Below are positions 45,069 to 57,106 of a stretch of DNA of 64,000 nucleotides, piece after piece. A program made the translations under genes and the position numbers. Source of the DNA: an uncultured Caulobacterales bacterium (lineage in GTDB: Bacteria; Pseudomonadota; Alphaproteobacteria; Caulobacterales; Maricaulaceae); contig CANNER010000001.1 of NCBI GenBank assembly GCA_947503715.1, forward strand, positions 434,001 to 498,000, given 5' to 3'. The notes under the pieces were generated by a model. The model ran no database searches. It saw nothing but the letters and a program-made list of their open reading frames with translations, and had not been told where the DNA came from. Within the stretch, counting starts at the first letter, position 1, and each line of letters starts with the position of its first letter.

Positions 45069-45437
45069 TTATATCTCTGACTGAGCGTCAGGTTTTTGAA
45101 ACCGGTTCAATTGGTTGCTCACGCTTAGTTTTGTCATCTCGCTCACGCGCTCCACGCCCGCATTGATACCTCGCCAAATCCGAATGATTCCGTAAATCAG
45201 CCCGCCCGAGAGCACTGTTGGGAGGGCCACGCTCCAATGTGAGACGGAGGCGAGCCACAGAAATAGGAGTGTGAAAAGCGTCAGGACGATAAGGGCGACC
45301 GCCATCCAGAATTTCGCAATCCTGATTGGCCAGCTTGCATATTCGACGGCGCCATCTACGGCAAATTCTCCCGCGATTTGAGAGGCAAGCGCCCGATCAT
45401 TGCGGGCTTTGAAAAGTTTTATAGCTGTGTTGAACAT
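45069..45437 (-). CDS. Small inner-membrane protein of unknown function
   Basis: 122 residues from ATG 45437 (an upstream in-frame start at 45515 is possible). Two membrane helices, WMAVALIVLTLFTLLFLWLA and a second around VALPTVLSGGLIYGIIRI, flank a short periplasmic turn; the N-terminal 35 residues and the C-terminal tail are soluble. No family recognised. It lies between the receptor terminator and the atp promoter region, on the opposite strand. Confidence 0.6.
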   Translation of the reverse strand: MFNTAIKLFKARNDRALASQIAGEFAVDGAVEYASWPIRIAKFWMAVALIVLTLFTLLFLWLASVSHWSVALPTVLSGGLIYGIIRIWRGINAGVERVSEMTKLSVSNQLNRFQKPDAQSEI

Positions 45438-45658
45438 ATCTATAAAAGGCGTCTCATTTCGACGTCTGTCAAGCGTAATCCGGTCGCGCCAGTTGCCGCG
45501 ACATCGCGACTGCACGCTGTCGGGATTCTAACCTTGGCATCCTGTTTTTTCCCTGCTATGGCCCGCGCGACTGAGGGCAGGGGTGTGTTTTCACCTGCTC
45601 TATAACACCCATTCACAACGGTTTTACCGCCGTTTCAGCAGATTAGGATCGACCCGTT

Positions 45659-46216
45659 TTGTCCGATACCGACGTCATCACAGGTGAAGCCCCCACGCGC
45701 TATGCGCTTGCTCTTCTCGATCTGGCGGAAGAGGCGAAATCCATTCCCCGGGTTGAAAAAGATCTTAAATCTTTCAAAGCGATATATGAATCCAGCGCGG
45801 ATTTAAAGCATCTCGCCGAGAGCCCCGTTTTTGCGACTGAGGATAAGGTTGCAGCTCTGACCGCCGTCGCGAAAAAGGCAAAGCTCTCCGTACTCACAAC
45901 GCAATTTATTGGGACTGTCGCGGGCAATCGTCGCGCAGATGAGCTGCCGGGAATCATTTCTGCCTTCACTGAAATGCTCGCCCGCCGTCGTGGCACTCAG
46001 GTCGCTAAAGTGACGAGCGCGTCAAAACTGACCGCCGCTCAGGTCACATCCATCAAATCAAATCTGAAAAAGACGCTCGGCCGCACGGTCGATGTTGAAA
46101 CGTCTGTCGACCCCGACTTGCTCGGTGGATTCGTCGTGCGGATCGGCTCGCGTCTTTATGACAGCTCACTCAAGACAAAACTCGAAGACATGCGTCTCGC
46201 GCTCAAAGAAGCATAG
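45659..46216 (+). CDS. atpH: ATP synthase F1, delta subunit
   Basis: 185 residues. The stalk subunit that links F1 to F0. Family pattern: [12 protein letters not shown] near the N-terminus and the C-terminal [25 protein letters not shown]. The only suitable start is TTG 45659, with AGGATC about 10 nt upstream. It heads the F1-only operon atpHAGDC; F0 genes (atpI, B, E, F) are elsewhere, as in most alphaproteobacteria. Confidence 0.95.
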   Translation: MSDTDVITGEAPTRYALALLDLAEEAKSIPRVEKDLKSFKAIYESSADLKHLAESPVFATEDKVAALTAVAKKAKLSVLTTQFIGTVAGNRRADELPGIISAFTEMLARRRGTQVAKVTSASKLTAAQVTSIKSNLKKTLGRTVDVETSVDPDLLGGFVVRIGSRLYDSSLKTKLEDMRLALKEA

Positions 46217-46227
46217 AGGACCCTATT

Positions 46228-47760
46228 ATGGACATTCGCGCAGCAGAGATCTCCACGATCCTCAAAAAACAAATCAAGGGCTTTGGTAAAGAAGCCAAAG
46301 TCTCCGACGTCGGGCAAGTCCTGTCCGTCGGTGATGGTATCGCCCGTATCTATGGTCTGGACAATGTCCGCGCCGGTGAGATGGTTGAATTCCCGGGTGG
46401 TATTAAGGGTATGGCCCTGAACCTCGAAACCGACAATGTCGGTGTCGTTATCTTTGGTGATGACCGCGGTATTAAAGAAGGCGACACAGTTAAGCGTCTC
46501 GGCGAAATCGTTGACGTTCCTGTCGGTAAAGGTCTTCTCGGCCGCGTCGTGAACCCGCTGGGTGAGCCGATTGACGGCAAGGGCCCGATTGAAGCGACAG
46601 AGCGTCGTCGTGTTGACGTCAAAGCGCCGGGCATCATGCCGCGTAAAGGTGTGCACGAGCCGGTCCAGACAGGTATTAAAGCGATTGACGCCCTGATCCC
46701 AGTTGGCCGTGGCCAGCGCGAACTCATCATTGGTGACCGTCAGACGGGTAAGACAGCCGTCGCCGTAGACGCCATCCTGAACCAGAAAGCGGCCTTTGAT
46801 GAGGACCGTGAGAACGACAAGCTCTATTGTATCTATGTCGTGATCGGCCAGAAGCGCTCCACTGTTGCGGGCCTCGTCAAGACCCTCGAAGAGAACGGTG
46901 CAATGGATTACTCCATCATCGTTGTGGCTTCCGCATCCGAGCCTGCGCCACTGCAATATCTTGCACCTTTTGCCGGTTGCGCGATGGGCGAATATTTCCG
47001 CGATAACGGCATGCACGGCCTTATCATCTATGATGATCTTTCCAAGCAAGCGGTTGCTTATCGTCAGATGTCCCTCCTGCTGCGTCGTCCTCCGGGCCGC
47101 GAAGCTTATCCGGGTGACGTTTTCTATCTTCACTCCCGTCTGCTCGAACGTGCGGCGAAGCTGAATGAAGATAATGGCTCCGGCTCTCTGACGGCTCTGC
47201 CTATCATTGAGACACAGGGTAACGATGTCTCGGCCTTTATCCCGACCAACGTGATTTCCATTACGGATGGCCAAATCTTCCTCGAAACTGATTTGTTCTT
47301 CCAAGGCATCCGTCCGGCGCTGAACGTCGGCCTCTCCGTCTCGCGTGTGGGCTCATCGGCCCAGATCAAGGCGATGAAGCAGGTCGCGGGTCCGATTAAA
47401 GGTGAGCTGGCGCAATACCGCGAAATGGCGGCCTTTGCGCAGTTTGGTTCCGATCTGGATGCGTCCACACAGGCTCTTCTGGCTCGTGGTGAGCGTCTGA
47501 CAGAGCTTCTGAAACAGCCGCAATTCTCTCCACTCCAAGTGGAAGAGCAGGTTGTCGTTCTCTATGCGGGTACGCGTGGCTATCTCGACGGCATTCCTGC
47601 GAAATCGGTTCAGGCCTATGAAGAACAGCTTCTGACGCATCTTCGCGGTGAGCAGAAAGCACTCCTCTCTGAGATCGCGACAGGTAAGAAATTGACTGAC
47701 GAGATCGAAGAGAAGATCAAAACAGTGCTGAAATCCTTCACGGATAATTTCGCGGCTTAA
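46228..47760 (+). CDS. atpA: ATP synthase F1, alpha subunit
   Basis: 510 residues. Forms the hexamer with beta. The nucleotide loop [13 protein letters not shown] and the segments [12 protein letters not shown] and [11 protein letters not shown] are conserved. It starts 11 bp after atpH. A long antisense open frame (46156-47304, minus) runs through it but has no supporting features. Confidence 0.98.
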   Translation: MDIRAAEISTILKKQIKGFGKEAKVSDVGQVLSVGDGIARIYGLDNVRAGEMVEFPGGIKGMALNLETDNVGVVIFGDDRGIKEGDTVKRLGEIVDVPVGKGLLGRVVNPLGEPIDGKGPIEATERRRVDVKAPGIMPRKGVHEPVQTGIKAIDALIPVGRGQRELIIGDRQTGKTAVAVDAILNQKAAFDEDRENDKLYCIYVVIGQKRSTVAGLVKTLEENGAMDYSIIVVASASEPAPLQYLAPFAGCAMGEYFRDNGMHGLIIYDDLSKQAVAYRQMSLLLRRPPGREAYPGDVFYLHSRLLERAAKLNEDNGSGSLTALPIIETQGNDVSAFIPTNVISITDGQIFLETDLFFQGIRPALNVGLSVSRVGSSAQIKAMKQVAGPIKGELAQYREMAAFAQFGSDLDASTQALLARGERLTELLKQPQFSPLQVEEQVVVLYAGTRGYLDGIPAKSVQAYEEQLLTHLRGEQKALLSEIATGKKLTDEIEEKIKTVLKSFTDNFAA

Positions 47761-47772
47761 GGAACTCGTCTC

Positions 47773-48672
47773 ATGGCGTCTTTGAAAGAGCTAAAAAACC
47801 GGATCGGCAGCGTTAAGAACACGCAGAAGATCACGAAGGCCATGCAGATGGTTGCTGCAGCAAAGCTGCGGAAAGCCCAAGAGGCTGCCGAAGCGTCACG
47901 TCCATATTCTGAGCGTTTGGGGTCGATTATCAGTAATCTGGCGACATCTATGGTTGGGTCTGCTGGCGGACCCGAACTGCTTGTCGGGAATGGCCAATCT
48001 GATACAGTTCTGCTCGTCATTGCGACGGCGGATCGCGGTCTTTGCGGTGGTTTCAACACCAATATTGTGCGCAAGGCGCGCGAGGAAATTGTTGCGCTGG
48101 AACGTGAAGGCAAGACGGTCAAACTCTACCTGATTGGTAAAAAAGGCTATGACCAGCTCAAGCGCCTTTACGCTGACCAGATTGTGAAATTCATCTCGCT
48201 CAAAGAAGAGCGTAAACTTCATGCGGGTATCGCGCAGAATATTGGCGAAGAAATTACCGGCATGTTTGAAGCTGGCGATTTTGATATCTGTAAACTTGTC
48301 TTCTCTGAATTCGTCAATGTGATGCAGCAGGATGCTGTCGCTAAGACACTTATCCCCGCGATGGAAGGCATGACCGACCTACCGGAGGGCGGCGAGACGA
48401 CCCAAGATCTTGACGGTGCAATCTACACCTATGAGCCGGACGAGGCGGGTATCCTTCGCGTTCTCCTCCCGCGTAATATCAATACGCAAATCTTTTCGGC
48501 TCTGCTGGAAAATCAAGCGGGCGAGATGGGCTCTAAAATGTCGGCCATGGATAATGCGACGCGCAATGCGGGCGAGATGATCGACAAGCTGACAATGACA
48601 TTCAACCGGACGCGTCAGGCACAGATCACGTCCGAACTTATCGAGATTATTTCCGGCGCGGAAGCGTTGTAA
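47773..48672 (+). CDS. atpG: ATP synthase F1, gamma subunit
   Basis: 299 residues. The rotor shaft: N-terminal long helix SLKELKNRIGSVKNTQKITK and C-terminal helix NATRNAGEMIDKLTMTFNR are both intact, with the Rossmann-like body between. Start is 12 bp after atpA. Confidence 0.97.
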   Translation: MASLKELKNRIGSVKNTQKITKAMQMVAAAKLRKAQEAAEASRPYSERLGSIISNLATSMVGSAGGPELLVGNGQSDTVLLVIATADRGLCGGFNTNIVRKAREEIVALEREGKTVKLYLIGKKGYDQLKRLYADQIVKFISLKEERKLHAGIAQNIGEEITGMFEAGDFDICKLVFSEFVNVMQQDAVAKTLIPAMEGMTDLPEGGETTQDLDGAIYTYEPDEAGILRVLLPRNINTQIFSALLENQAGEMGSKMSAMDNATRNAGEMIDKLTMTFNRTRQAQITSELIEIISGAEAL

Positions 48673-48690
48673 GAGACTTTAGAAGGCTAG

Positions 48691-50241
<1,551 letters not shown>

Positions 50242-50264
50242 AGCCACTTAAGGGTTAGGCAATC

Positions 50265-50663
50265 ATGGCTGACAAACTCAAATTCTCTCTCGTTTCTCCG
50301 GAACGTGAACTCTATTCCGGTGATGTTGACCAAGTCGATATGCCGGGTACAGAGGGTGATCTTGGCATTTTGCCGAACCACAGCCCGCTCATGGCGGCAC
50401 TGAGCACGGGTTTGATTACGGTCTATAAGGACGGTGTCGAGGATCAATATTTTGTCCAAGGCGGCTTTGCCGATGTAACGCCTGCGGGTTTGACGATATT
50501 GGCGGAACGATCCGTTCACATGGACGAGCTTGATCATGATGATTTGAGATCACGGATCGAACGTGCCCAAAAACAGGTCGCGAGTCTCGAAGGTGACGCG
50601 CATGTCGCCTTGTCCCGCGATATCGATGCGATGCTCCGTATTTTGGGCGGGAAAGCGGCTTAA
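50265..50663 (+). CDS. atpC: ATP synthase F1, epsilon subunit
   Basis: 132 residues. N-terminal beta sandwich (KFSLVSPERELYSGDVDQVD, TEGDLGILPNHSPL) and a C-terminal helical hairpin (AQKQVASLEGDAHVAL). Last gene of the operon, 23 bp after atpD, followed by a terminator. Confidence 0.96.
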   Translation: MADKLKFSLVSPERELYSGDVDQVDMPGTEGDLGILPNHSPLMAALSTGLITVYKDGVEDQYFVQGGFADVTPAGLTILAERSVHMDELDHDDLRSRIERAQKQVASLEGDAHVALSRDIDAMLRILGGKAA

Positions 50664-50686
50664 TCTCACAATCATTTGACTTTAGA

Positions 50687-50720
50687 ATGGCCTCTTACCT
50701 TCGGGTGAGGGGCCGTTTTA
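50687..50720 (+). terminator. Intrinsic terminator of the atp operon
   Basis: GGCCTCTTACC (50689-50699) pairs with GGTGAGGGGCC (50704-50714) across a UUCG tetraloop, with two small mismatches, followed by GTTTTA. Confidence 0.85.
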
Positions 50721-50791
50721 GTTTAGCCTAATCAATAGCGTTAACTTTGAACGACTGTAAAACCGTAACAAAGTTTTGCTAGTCGCAAAGC

Positions 50792-51343
50792 ATGAATTAC
50801 CGTTTCGAAAATACTTACACATATGCTGATTTTGTCAGTTGGGGCTTAGAGGTTAGAAATATTCTCAATTCTGCGGGTAGCGGACCACAACTGATTTGGG
50901 CGGCTTACGTTGTTCAATTTTGCCTTTGGGCCCCGATCTCGTATTTCCTTTTGACCTTGGATATCCCGTTTGCTCTTCAAACGATCTTGCTTTTCGGAGC
51001 TCTGGTCTTGGCGGGGCGCTTTTATGAGACTTTTATTTTCTCTAAGCTTTCAGCCCATCTTGACCGCAAGTCTGGAAATGAGCTTCCGCAAAAATTCTCA
51101 TCAATTATCGAAGTTGATGATACCGGTATCAAAGTCTCTGACCGTGCCCGGGAGATAAGTTATTCTTGGGATGCGTTTTATGCTGTGCGGGATACGGAGA
51201 AAAATGTCATATTTATCTCCGATACAATTCACTGTGTGATACCAGCTGGATGCTTTCCCGGTTTTCTTGAGAAAGATGCCTTTGTGAGGGCGTGCTCAAT
51301 GAAAGTTGAAGCCACAACACCTCAAGGGCAAGCCTTCACTTAA
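50792..51343 (+). CDS. YcxB-like membrane protein
   Basis: 183 residues. Two N-terminal helices (around 34-55 and 60-82) and a soluble C-terminal half with the YcxB-like pattern (VDDTGIKVSDRAREISYSWDAF, IPAGCFPG). The function of this family is unknown. It is a single gene between the atp terminator and the MOSC gene. Confidence 0.72.
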   Translation: MNYRFENTYTYADFVSWGLEVRNILNSAGSGPQLIWAAYVVQFCLWAPISYFLLTLDIPFALQTILLFGALVLAGRFYETFIFSKLSAHLDRKSGNELPQKFSSIIEVDDTGIKVSDRAREISYSWDAFYAVRDTEKNVIFISDTIHCVIPAGCFPGFLEKDAFVRACSMKVEATTPQGQAFT

Positions 51344-51368
51344 GACGCGAAGCGTCTATAGCTGATGA

Positions 51369-51911
51369 ATGTCCTCACCCAAAGTTATCGCCGTTGCCGC
51401 AGATGATAAGCACAATATCGTCAAACCCGTTCGCGAACATATTAAACTCATCGCAGGGTGGGGTGTTGAAGGCGACGCGCATGCGGGTAAGACGGTGCAG
51501 CATCGCTATGACAAGCGCCGCAACCCTGACGCACCGAACTTGCGGCAGGTGCATCTCATGCATGCGGAGCTCTTTGATGAGGTCGCGGAGCACGGTATGA
51601 ATGTCGAACCCGGACAGATGGGCGAGAATATTACAACGCGAGGTCTCAATATTTTACATCTTCCGCGTGGGACCCATCTCAAAATTGGCGATGCGGTTAT
51701 TGAAGTGACCGGGCTGCGTAACCCTTGCAAATACTTAAACCGGATCGCGCCGGGCTTAATGAAAGCGACCCTGTCGAAAGACGAATCGGGTCAGCCTTTC
51801 CCAAAGTCTGGTGTGATGGGCGTTATTTTAACGGGCGGAGAGGTGAAAGCGTGTGATGCGATAGAGGTTATTCTCCCTGATACGCCGCATGAACGGCTCA
51901 GACCTGTCTAA
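51369..51911 (+). CDS. MOSC domain protein
   Basis: 180 residues, nearly all MOSC domain (KVIAVAADDKHNIVKPVRE, GDAHAGKTVQHR, MGENITTRGL). The conserved cysteine is in VTGLRNPCKYLNRI. MOSC proteins deliver or handle sulfur and the molybdenum cofactor. A stand-alone form of this size resembles YiiM, which reduces N-hydroxylated bases in other bacteria; the assignment is by size only. Confidence 0.85.
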   Translation: MSSPKVIAVAADDKHNIVKPVREHIKLIAGWGVEGDAHAGKTVQHRYDKRRNPDAPNLRQVHLMHAELFDEVAEHGMNVEPGQMGENITTRGLNILHLPRGTHLKIGDAVIEVTGLRNPCKYLNRIAPGLMKATLSKDESGQPFPKSGVMGVILTGGEVKACDAIEVILPDTPHERLRPV

Positions 51912-51920
51912 GCAGAGCTT

Positions 51921-52754
51921 ATGAAGCGCGTCATTTTTAAATCCATAGTCGCGCTAGCCGTAATTTCGCTGGCCTGTGTGCTTTACGGTCTCCTTATTGA
52001 ACCCCGCCAGTTGAAAATCCGGCAGGTCGCGTTTGTTTCTGATAAATATTCCGGCCCTGAAGTCAGGATAGGGCTCATCACCGATATCCATATTGGCGGG
52101 ATGCATGTTCCGCCGGACCGCGTCGCGAAATTGGTGCGGGATATGAATGCCCTCAATCCCGACATTGTTCTCCTGCCCGGTGATTTCATCGATGGGCACA
52201 TCCCTCATGAAGATAAGTCAGACGCGTTTAATGACGTCGTGATGAGCGGTATGTCCCATCTGGGGGCGTTACAAGCCCCGGCTTTTGCGACTCTCGGTAA
52301 TCACGATGCTTGGTATGGGGCCGCAAAGGTCCAAGAACTTTTAGCGGATGCAGACATCTCAATTCTTGAGAATAGCGTCGCGATATTTGAGGGGCTTTGC
52401 CTCGTCGGATTGGCCGATTATGACACGGCCACGCCGGATAAATCCGCGTTTTTAGAGTGTCCGCAAGATGTACATCCGCTCGTTTTCACGCACTCACCAC
52501 AAGCCTATGAGAGTTTTCGGTCTGATACTGTACTTGCCGTCGCAGGCCATACGCATGGCGGGCAGGTCAACCTGCCGCTCATCGGGCGACGGGTGAATTC
52601 AACACGATTAAGCGCGGAACATAGTTATGGTTTCTCAGAACTCCGTGGAGTCGATGTTTTTGTGAGTGCAGGAGTAGGGACATCCATCCTGCCTGTCCGC
52701 TTTCGCAGTCCGCCTGAGATCGTTTTGATTACACTACAGCCGGCACCGGAATAG
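51921..52754 (+). CDS. Metallophosphoesterase, membrane-anchored
   Basis: 277 residues. An N-terminal helix (FKSIVALAVISLACVLYGLL) anchors it. The calcineurin-like motifs are complete: GLITDIHIGG, LLPGDFIDG, TLGNHDAWYG, VFTHSP and AGHTHGGQVNLP. Relatives include UDP-diacylglucosamine hydrolase-like and YaeI-type phosphodiesterases; substrate unknown. Its 3' end overlaps the convergent MFS gene by 26 bp. Confidence 0.9.
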   Translation: MKRVIFKSIVALAVISLACVLYGLLIEPRQLKIRQVAFVSDKYSGPEVRIGLITDIHIGGMHVPPDRVAKLVRDMNALNPDIVLLPGDFIDGHIPHEDKSDAFNDVVMSGMSHLGALQAPAFATLGNHDAWYGAAKVQELLADADISILENSVAIFEGLCLVGLADYDTATPDKSAFLECPQDVHPLVFTHSPQAYESFRSDTVLAVAGHTHGGQVNLPLIGRRVNSTRLSAEHSYGFSELRGVDVFVSAGVGTSILPVRFRSPPEIVLITLQPAPE

Positions 52755-54102
52755 AGCCGTCTTCCTGAATATCTGAGTCCGCGTTGTCCGGCGCGTAGCG
52801 CGCGTCGCGATCTGTTTTATTGGTCACGAGTAAGAAGGTGATGAGTGCCAGCAGGGATAGTCCTGCCGCTAGGAGGAAGGGCGACCCCGGAATATAGGGC
52901 GTCTGCGTCATGCCAAACATATATCGTCCGACGCCAATTAGGTTCTCTGGAAAGCCCTGCATCTGACGCAGGGCGCGATTGGCGGTTTCGCCAAAGATTG
53001 AGAAAGCCCCGGTCATGGCGAGTGGCCCCGCCATCAGGGCAAGACCCTGCGCTGCACCGATGGCCCCCTGTAACTCGCCCTGTTCGCTCTCGCTGACGCG
53101 GCTGCTCATCATATTGGTCAGGGCGGGGCCGTATAGTCCGGCCAGTGCTGCGAATGGGCCGGCCGCATAAATGATCCAGCCCGCATCCGCGCTGCCCATC
53201 ATTGTATACCCTATAACCGCAGAGACGATGCCAATGAAGCCCGCCCAGAATAGGCCAATCTTCGGAATGATAATTCGAATCAATCCGCCTTGCACAATCA
53301 TAGAGGCAACCGCAAATGCGCCTAGGGAGAAGCCGACATCGCCGGGCGTCCAGCCCAATCCTTCCATCGTCGAAAATGTATAGGTCGTTGGGTAAACTGT
53401 GTGAGCTGTTGCTAAAACGAACATTACAAAGATGAGGCTCTTCACGCCTTTAATTCGCCCGAGTGATACCAGCGATCCAATCGGGTTGGAGCGTTTCATG
53501 GAGAAGGCACGACGCTTGGTTTTGGCCAGTGTTTCCGGCAGAAAAAACAGGCCGTAAATGACGTTGATGAGCGAGATGATACCTGCGGCGTAGAACGGGA
53601 CCCGCGTGCCATATTCGCCCAATATTCCGCCAATGACGGGACCAAGGAGGAAGCCAACGCCAAAGCTCGCACCGATTAGACCAAAGTTCTGCGCGCGTTT
53701 TTCAGGCGGGCTTACATCCGCGACATAGGCATTGGCGGTCGAGAAGGTTGCGCCGAACATGCCTGAAAAGGCGCGGCCCAGATAGAGCCACGCGATTGTT
53801 GGGGCGAGGGCGATGAGGAAATAGTCGAATGCTAATCCGGCGAGGGAAATCAGCATGATGGGTTTGCGCCCAAATCGATCTGATAATCCGCCAACAATCG
53901 GCATGCAGATGAATTGCAGGAACGCATATGTCAGGGTGAGATAGCCACTATGCCAAACGGCCTCGCTATTTTCTAACCCCGTCAGTTCTTTGATGAGGTT
54001 TGGCAGTACGGGAATCATGATCCCGAAGCCGACGGAATTGATCATCACCGTGATCAGAACGAATATCAATGCGTTCTTTGAATTTGGAGCTGTCCCAGCC
54101 AT
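52729..54102 (-). CDS. MFS transporter, TetA-like
   Basis: 457 residues with 12 membrane helices. The first cytoplasmic loop has motif [13 protein letters not shown]-terminal half shows [20 protein letters not shown], as in Tet-type drug:H+ antiporters. It follows rppH by 14 bp on the same strand and may be co-transcribed with the envelope-gene train. Convergent overlap with the phosphoesterase. Confidence 0.9.
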   Translation of the reverse strand: MAGTAPNSKNALIFVLITVMINSVGFGIMIPVLPNLIKELTGLENSEAVWHSGYLTLTYAFLQFICMPIVGGLSDRFGRKPIMLISLAGLAFDYFLIALAPTIAWLYLGRAFSGMFGATFSTANAYVADVSPPEKRAQNFGLIGASFGVGFLLGPVIGGILGEYGTRVPFYAAGIISLINVIYGLFFLPETLAKTKRRAFSMKRSNPIGSLVSLGRIKGVKSLIFVMFVLATAHTVYPTTYTFSTMEGLGWTPGDVGFSLGAFAVASMIVQGGLIRIIIPKIGLFWAGFIGIVSAVIGYTMMGSADAGWIIYAAGPFAALAGLYGPALTNMMSSRVSESEQGELQGAIGAAQGLALMAGPLAMTGAFSIFGETANRALRQMQGFPENLIGVGRYMFGMTQTPYIPGSPFLLAAGLSLLALITFLLVTNKTDRDARYAPDNADSDIQEDGSIPVPAVV

Positions 54103-54116
54103 GCGTCGGACCTAAG

Positions 54117-54611
54117 CTATTGGATAGGCTTTGCGAAGGGAGCAAATTCGACGATGAGTCGTTCATAAACCTCGCGCTTAAACGGCACGATTGTATCCGC
54201 AATTGTATTGAGGTCTGCCCAGCGCCAGTCAGAGAATTCCTGTTCGCCATGCGCGGTCAGGTCCACGTCCGCGCCATCCCCGTGATATCGAAAGGCAAAC
54301 CATTTCTGACGCTGTCCAATATTATTAAATCGCTTCCGTTTCTGCGCCAGCAGTTCCGGTGGGAAATCGTAATAGAGCCACCCTTTAATCCGACCGAGAT
54401 AGTCCATCCTGTCAGCTTTTAGGCCCGTTTCTTCGAATAACTCTCTTTTGGCGGCAGCTTTGGGTTTTTCGCCCTTATCCATACCGCCCTGCGGGAATTG
54501 CCAGCAATGAGGGCCGTCTTCTCCGAAACGTTTGCCCAGCCAGACTTGGCCTTGCGGGTTGAAAATTACGACGCCGACATTGCGGCGATAGTCTTTTTTG
54601 TTGCGGGACAT
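54117..54611 (-). CDS. rppH: RNA pyrophosphohydrolase
   Basis: 164 residues. It removes pyrophosphate from 5'-triphosphate mRNA ends, triggering decay. The N-terminus YRRNVGVVIFNPQGQVWLGKR and the NUDIX box GGMDKGEKPKAAAKRELFEE are typical of RppH/NudH. It lies 4 bp after the deacetylase-like gene and closes the ctpA train. Confidence 0.93.
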   Translation of the reverse strand: MSRNKKDYRRNVGVVIFNPQGQVWLGKRFGEDGPHCWQFPQGGMDKGEKPKAAAKRELFEETGLKADRMDYLGRIKGWLYYDFPPELLAQKRKRFNNIGQRQKWFAFRYHGDGADVDLTAHGEQEFSDWRWADLNTIADTIVPFKREVYERLIVEFAPFAKPIQ

Positions 54612-54615
54612 ATCG

Positions 54616-55749
54616 TTACTTTAGAGCGGCAGAGGCTGGCGTGAGTTGAAGGCCTTGCCCGTCGAGGCTCGCAATCCATGCCTGTGCTTCCTGTAACGTT
54701 TCGGCATAGGCATAGCCGACGCCAACCGGATGCCCCCCCGATTTCGCTGCACCCGCCAGCTCAGTCAGTCGCGCTTGGATAACGGGTTCAACCGGGCTGG
54801 GGTCGATCAATCCGTGACCGGCTTTGAAGGGTTGATTGACAGAGATCGCCAGCGCGCCAAGTGTCGGCGTCTCGAAGTCTCCGTCTGTAATAAAGCCCAG
54901 ACCCGTCGCGGCGAGGGCGTCCATAAACGGCGCGGCCACATCTGTGCGGGTCAGGAAGGCATCGCCGTTAAAATTGGTGACACCGAAATAACCTTGCGAT
55001 CGGGAGAGCAGCCAATCGAGATTGCGCGCATTTTCCTGCGCTGTCGCCTCCAGCCGCAGCGCGCGATCTGCGCCGGGCTCGAGCGGATTAAAGTTTGTCG
55101 ACTCGAGTGGAATTTCGATCAGGACTTCATGACCGGCCCGTCTGGCCGCATCGACCCAGCGCTGCAAGCCTGTGGCATGGGCGGCGAAAGACAGGGTCAC
55201 ATCGGGGGGTAATTCATCAATGGCGCGTTGCGTCAGGATGCGGTTCAGGCCAAGCCCACCAATGATGAGGGAGACGGGTTCGCGGTTAGACTTCGCACGG
55301 AATGGGCGTTTATATTCTGTCAGTGCGGATCTCGCGCCGGATTTCGGGACCGGACCAAACCGTCCCTGTCGCGTCAGGCCCGCAATTGGGGCAGGAGGCA
55401 GGGCCGCAGAGACGACCTTGGGTAATGCTGGGGATGGTGTATCTGCTGCGGGGGTTGCGGGTTCAGGCGACAAGGTTTCCGTCGGATTTGCCCCGTCAGG
55501 AACTTCTCCCGCCAGTAGGTCCGGCGTGTCCAGTGTTTCGTTATCCAAGGCCGAAACAGGTTCAGCAGGCGGTAATTGGACGACAGCCACTGTGCCGCCT
55601 GCAACGGCGTCCATGGGGTCACCCAATAAACGGGCGGCTAAAACGGGAATGGCAAAACCAAGCAGTAAAACAGTTCCTGCCAATACAAGGTGATTGCGGC
55701 GGGAGGGCAGCTTTAGCGGGGCGCGGCGAGTCGGGGACGAGGTCGGCAT
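54616..55749 (-). CDS. Divergent polysaccharide deacetylase-family protein
   Basis: 377 residues. An N-terminal membrane helix (VLAGTVLLLGFAIPVLAARLL) and a long Pro/Ala-rich linker (to about 125) precede a NodB-like domain related to the YibQ/DUF610 group (PVSLIIGGLGLNRILTQRAI, PDVTLSFAAHATG, EVLIEIPLES). Family members lack the usual catalytic metal histidines and their chemistry is unknown. The gene sits between two S41 peptidases and rppH, the normal arrangement in alphaproteobacteria. Confidence 0.88.
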   Translation of the reverse strand: MPTSSPTRRAPLKLPSRRNHLVLAGTVLLLGFAIPVLAARLLGDPMDAVAGGTVAVVQLPPAEPVSALDNETLDTPDLLAGEVPDGANPTETLSPEPATPAADTPSPALPKVVSAALPPAPIAGLTRQGRFGPVPKSGARSALTEYKRPFRAKSNREPVSLIIGGLGLNRILTQRAIDELPPDVTLSFAAHATGLQRWVDAARRAGHEVLIEIPLESTNFNPLEPGADRALRLEATAQENARNLDWLLSRSQGYFGVTNFNGDAFLTRTDVAAPFMDALAATGLGFITDGDFETPTLGALAISVNQPFKAGHGLIDPSPVEPVIQARLTELAGAAKSGGHPVGVGYAYAETLQEAQAWIASLDGQGLQLTPASAALK

Positions 55750-55802
55750 GACTCGCTCTTATGGGGAAAAAGGGGCGGCGTAAACGCGCGACCCGCGATC
55801 AA

Positions 55803-57104
55803 TTAAAACCGCTCATCCTGCGCGTCTAATATTGTTTGATATTGCGATGTCTTGAGGATTTCGATCGTCTTATTGAGTTGAAAATCCTCATCATCCGGAT
55901 GATCTTCTGGCGGATAGATGATGTCCTCGTATTTCTCCTCATAATCAGTTTCATCAGGATTGATGAGGAAATTGCGGAGACTGTCTTCGCGGAAGCGGGA
56001 CCGGATCTCGCCTGTATCCTCGACAAAGGCGACGAGAACATCCGGCAAGATGCCTCGTCCCTGAATGGATTTGCCTGAGGGTGTGTAATATTTCTGCGTT
56101 GTCAGACGGAGTGCGCCTTCACTCTGGCCCAACGGGATGACGGATTGAACCGACCCTTTCCCGAAACTGCGGCGGCCCACCACAATCGCGCGTCCACGGT
56201 CCTGCAATGCGCCCGCCACGATTTCAGCGGCAGAGGCGGAGCCAGGGCTCATCAGCACGGCGATTTTCATATCGGGATAAAGCTCGCCGCGTTCGGCGTT
56301 GTAGCGTTGATGATCGCTTCCATCCCGACCACGGGCGGAGAGGACCTCACCACCATCGAGGAAGAGGCCGGAAATGCTCACGCTTTCTGTCAGCAGTCCA
56401 CCCCGATTGCCCCTTAGGTCGATCACAAGGGCCGGAATATCACCGCCGAGTTGACGTTCTATATCCGCGAGCGCACGTTTCGTGTCGCGTGTCAGATTAT
56501 CATTTGTGAAGGTTTCGATCTGGATATAGCCAACGCCTTGTTCGACACGGTGACGTACGGCACGGCCGCGCACAATCGCGCGTGTGACGACCACATCGCG
56601 CTGGATTTCACCCGGGGAGAGGACCGTGACCGTCACGGGTTCACCTTCTGGTCCGCGCATGCCGGAGACGGCTTCATCCAGTGATTTGTCCTTGATAACG
56701 ACTCCGTCGACCGCAGAAATGAGGTCGCCCGACCGAATACCGGCTTCATAGGCAGGACCATCTTCAAGCGCATGATTGACTTTGACATATCCATCCTCGG
56801 ACACGACCTCGATCCCCAATCCGCCATATTCACGGCGGGCAGATTCGCGCTGTTCGACAAATTGAACGGGCGGGACGTAGGAGGAATGCGGATCCAGCGA
56901 TGACAGCGCCCCGTTTAAGGCGTTTTCAATCAAGGACGCCGTATCGACCTCCTCGACATAATTCTCCTGAACAATCGATAGGACGTTCGCGAAAACCTCC
57001 ATTTGATCGTAAATAGCTTCAGGCTTTTTCTCATCATCCGCAGTCGCAGAGAGCGGTAGTGCCAAACAGGTTGCCAGCAATATCCCTTTCAGGGCCTTAT
57101 GCAT
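55803..57104 (-). CDS. C-terminal processing protease, S41 family (downstream copy)
   Basis: 433 residues with a signal peptide (GILLATCLALPLSATA). PDZ domain about 85-160 (GGLGIEVVSEDGYVKV, AGIRSGDLISAVDG). The Ser/Lys dyad is intact: GSASAAEIVAGA and FGKGSVQSVIPL. It starts 2 bp after the upstream S41 gene, so the two form a tandem pair; its ribosome binding site AGGG lies inside the end of the neighbour. The C-terminal tail is short and acidic. Confidence 0.93.
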   Translation of the reverse strand: MHKALKGILLATCLALPLSATADDEKKPEAIYDQMEVFANVLSIVQENYVEEVDTASLIENALNGALSSLDPHSSYVPPVQFVEQRESARREYGGLGIEVVSEDGYVKVNHALEDGPAYEAGIRSGDLISAVDGVVIKDKSLDEAVSGMRGPEGEPVTVTVLSPGEIQRDVVVTRAIVRGRAVRHRVEQGVGYIQIETFTNDNLTRDTKRALADIERQLGGDIPALVIDLRGNRGGLLTESVSISGLFLDGGEVLSARGRDGSDHQRYNAERGELYPDMKIAVLMSPGSASAAEIVAGALQDRGRAIVVGRRSFGKGSVQSVIPLGQSEGALRLTTQKYYTPSGKSIQGRGILPDVLVAFVEDTGEIRSRFREDSLRNFLINPDETDYEEKYEDIIYPPEDHPDDEDFQLNKTIEILKTSQYQTILDAQDERF

Positions 57105-57106
57105 GT

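Noticed and set aside
46156-47304. 382-codon minus-strand open frame
   Set aside because: Antisense to atpA (and the end of atpH); no ribosome binding site or domain, shadow of codon usage.
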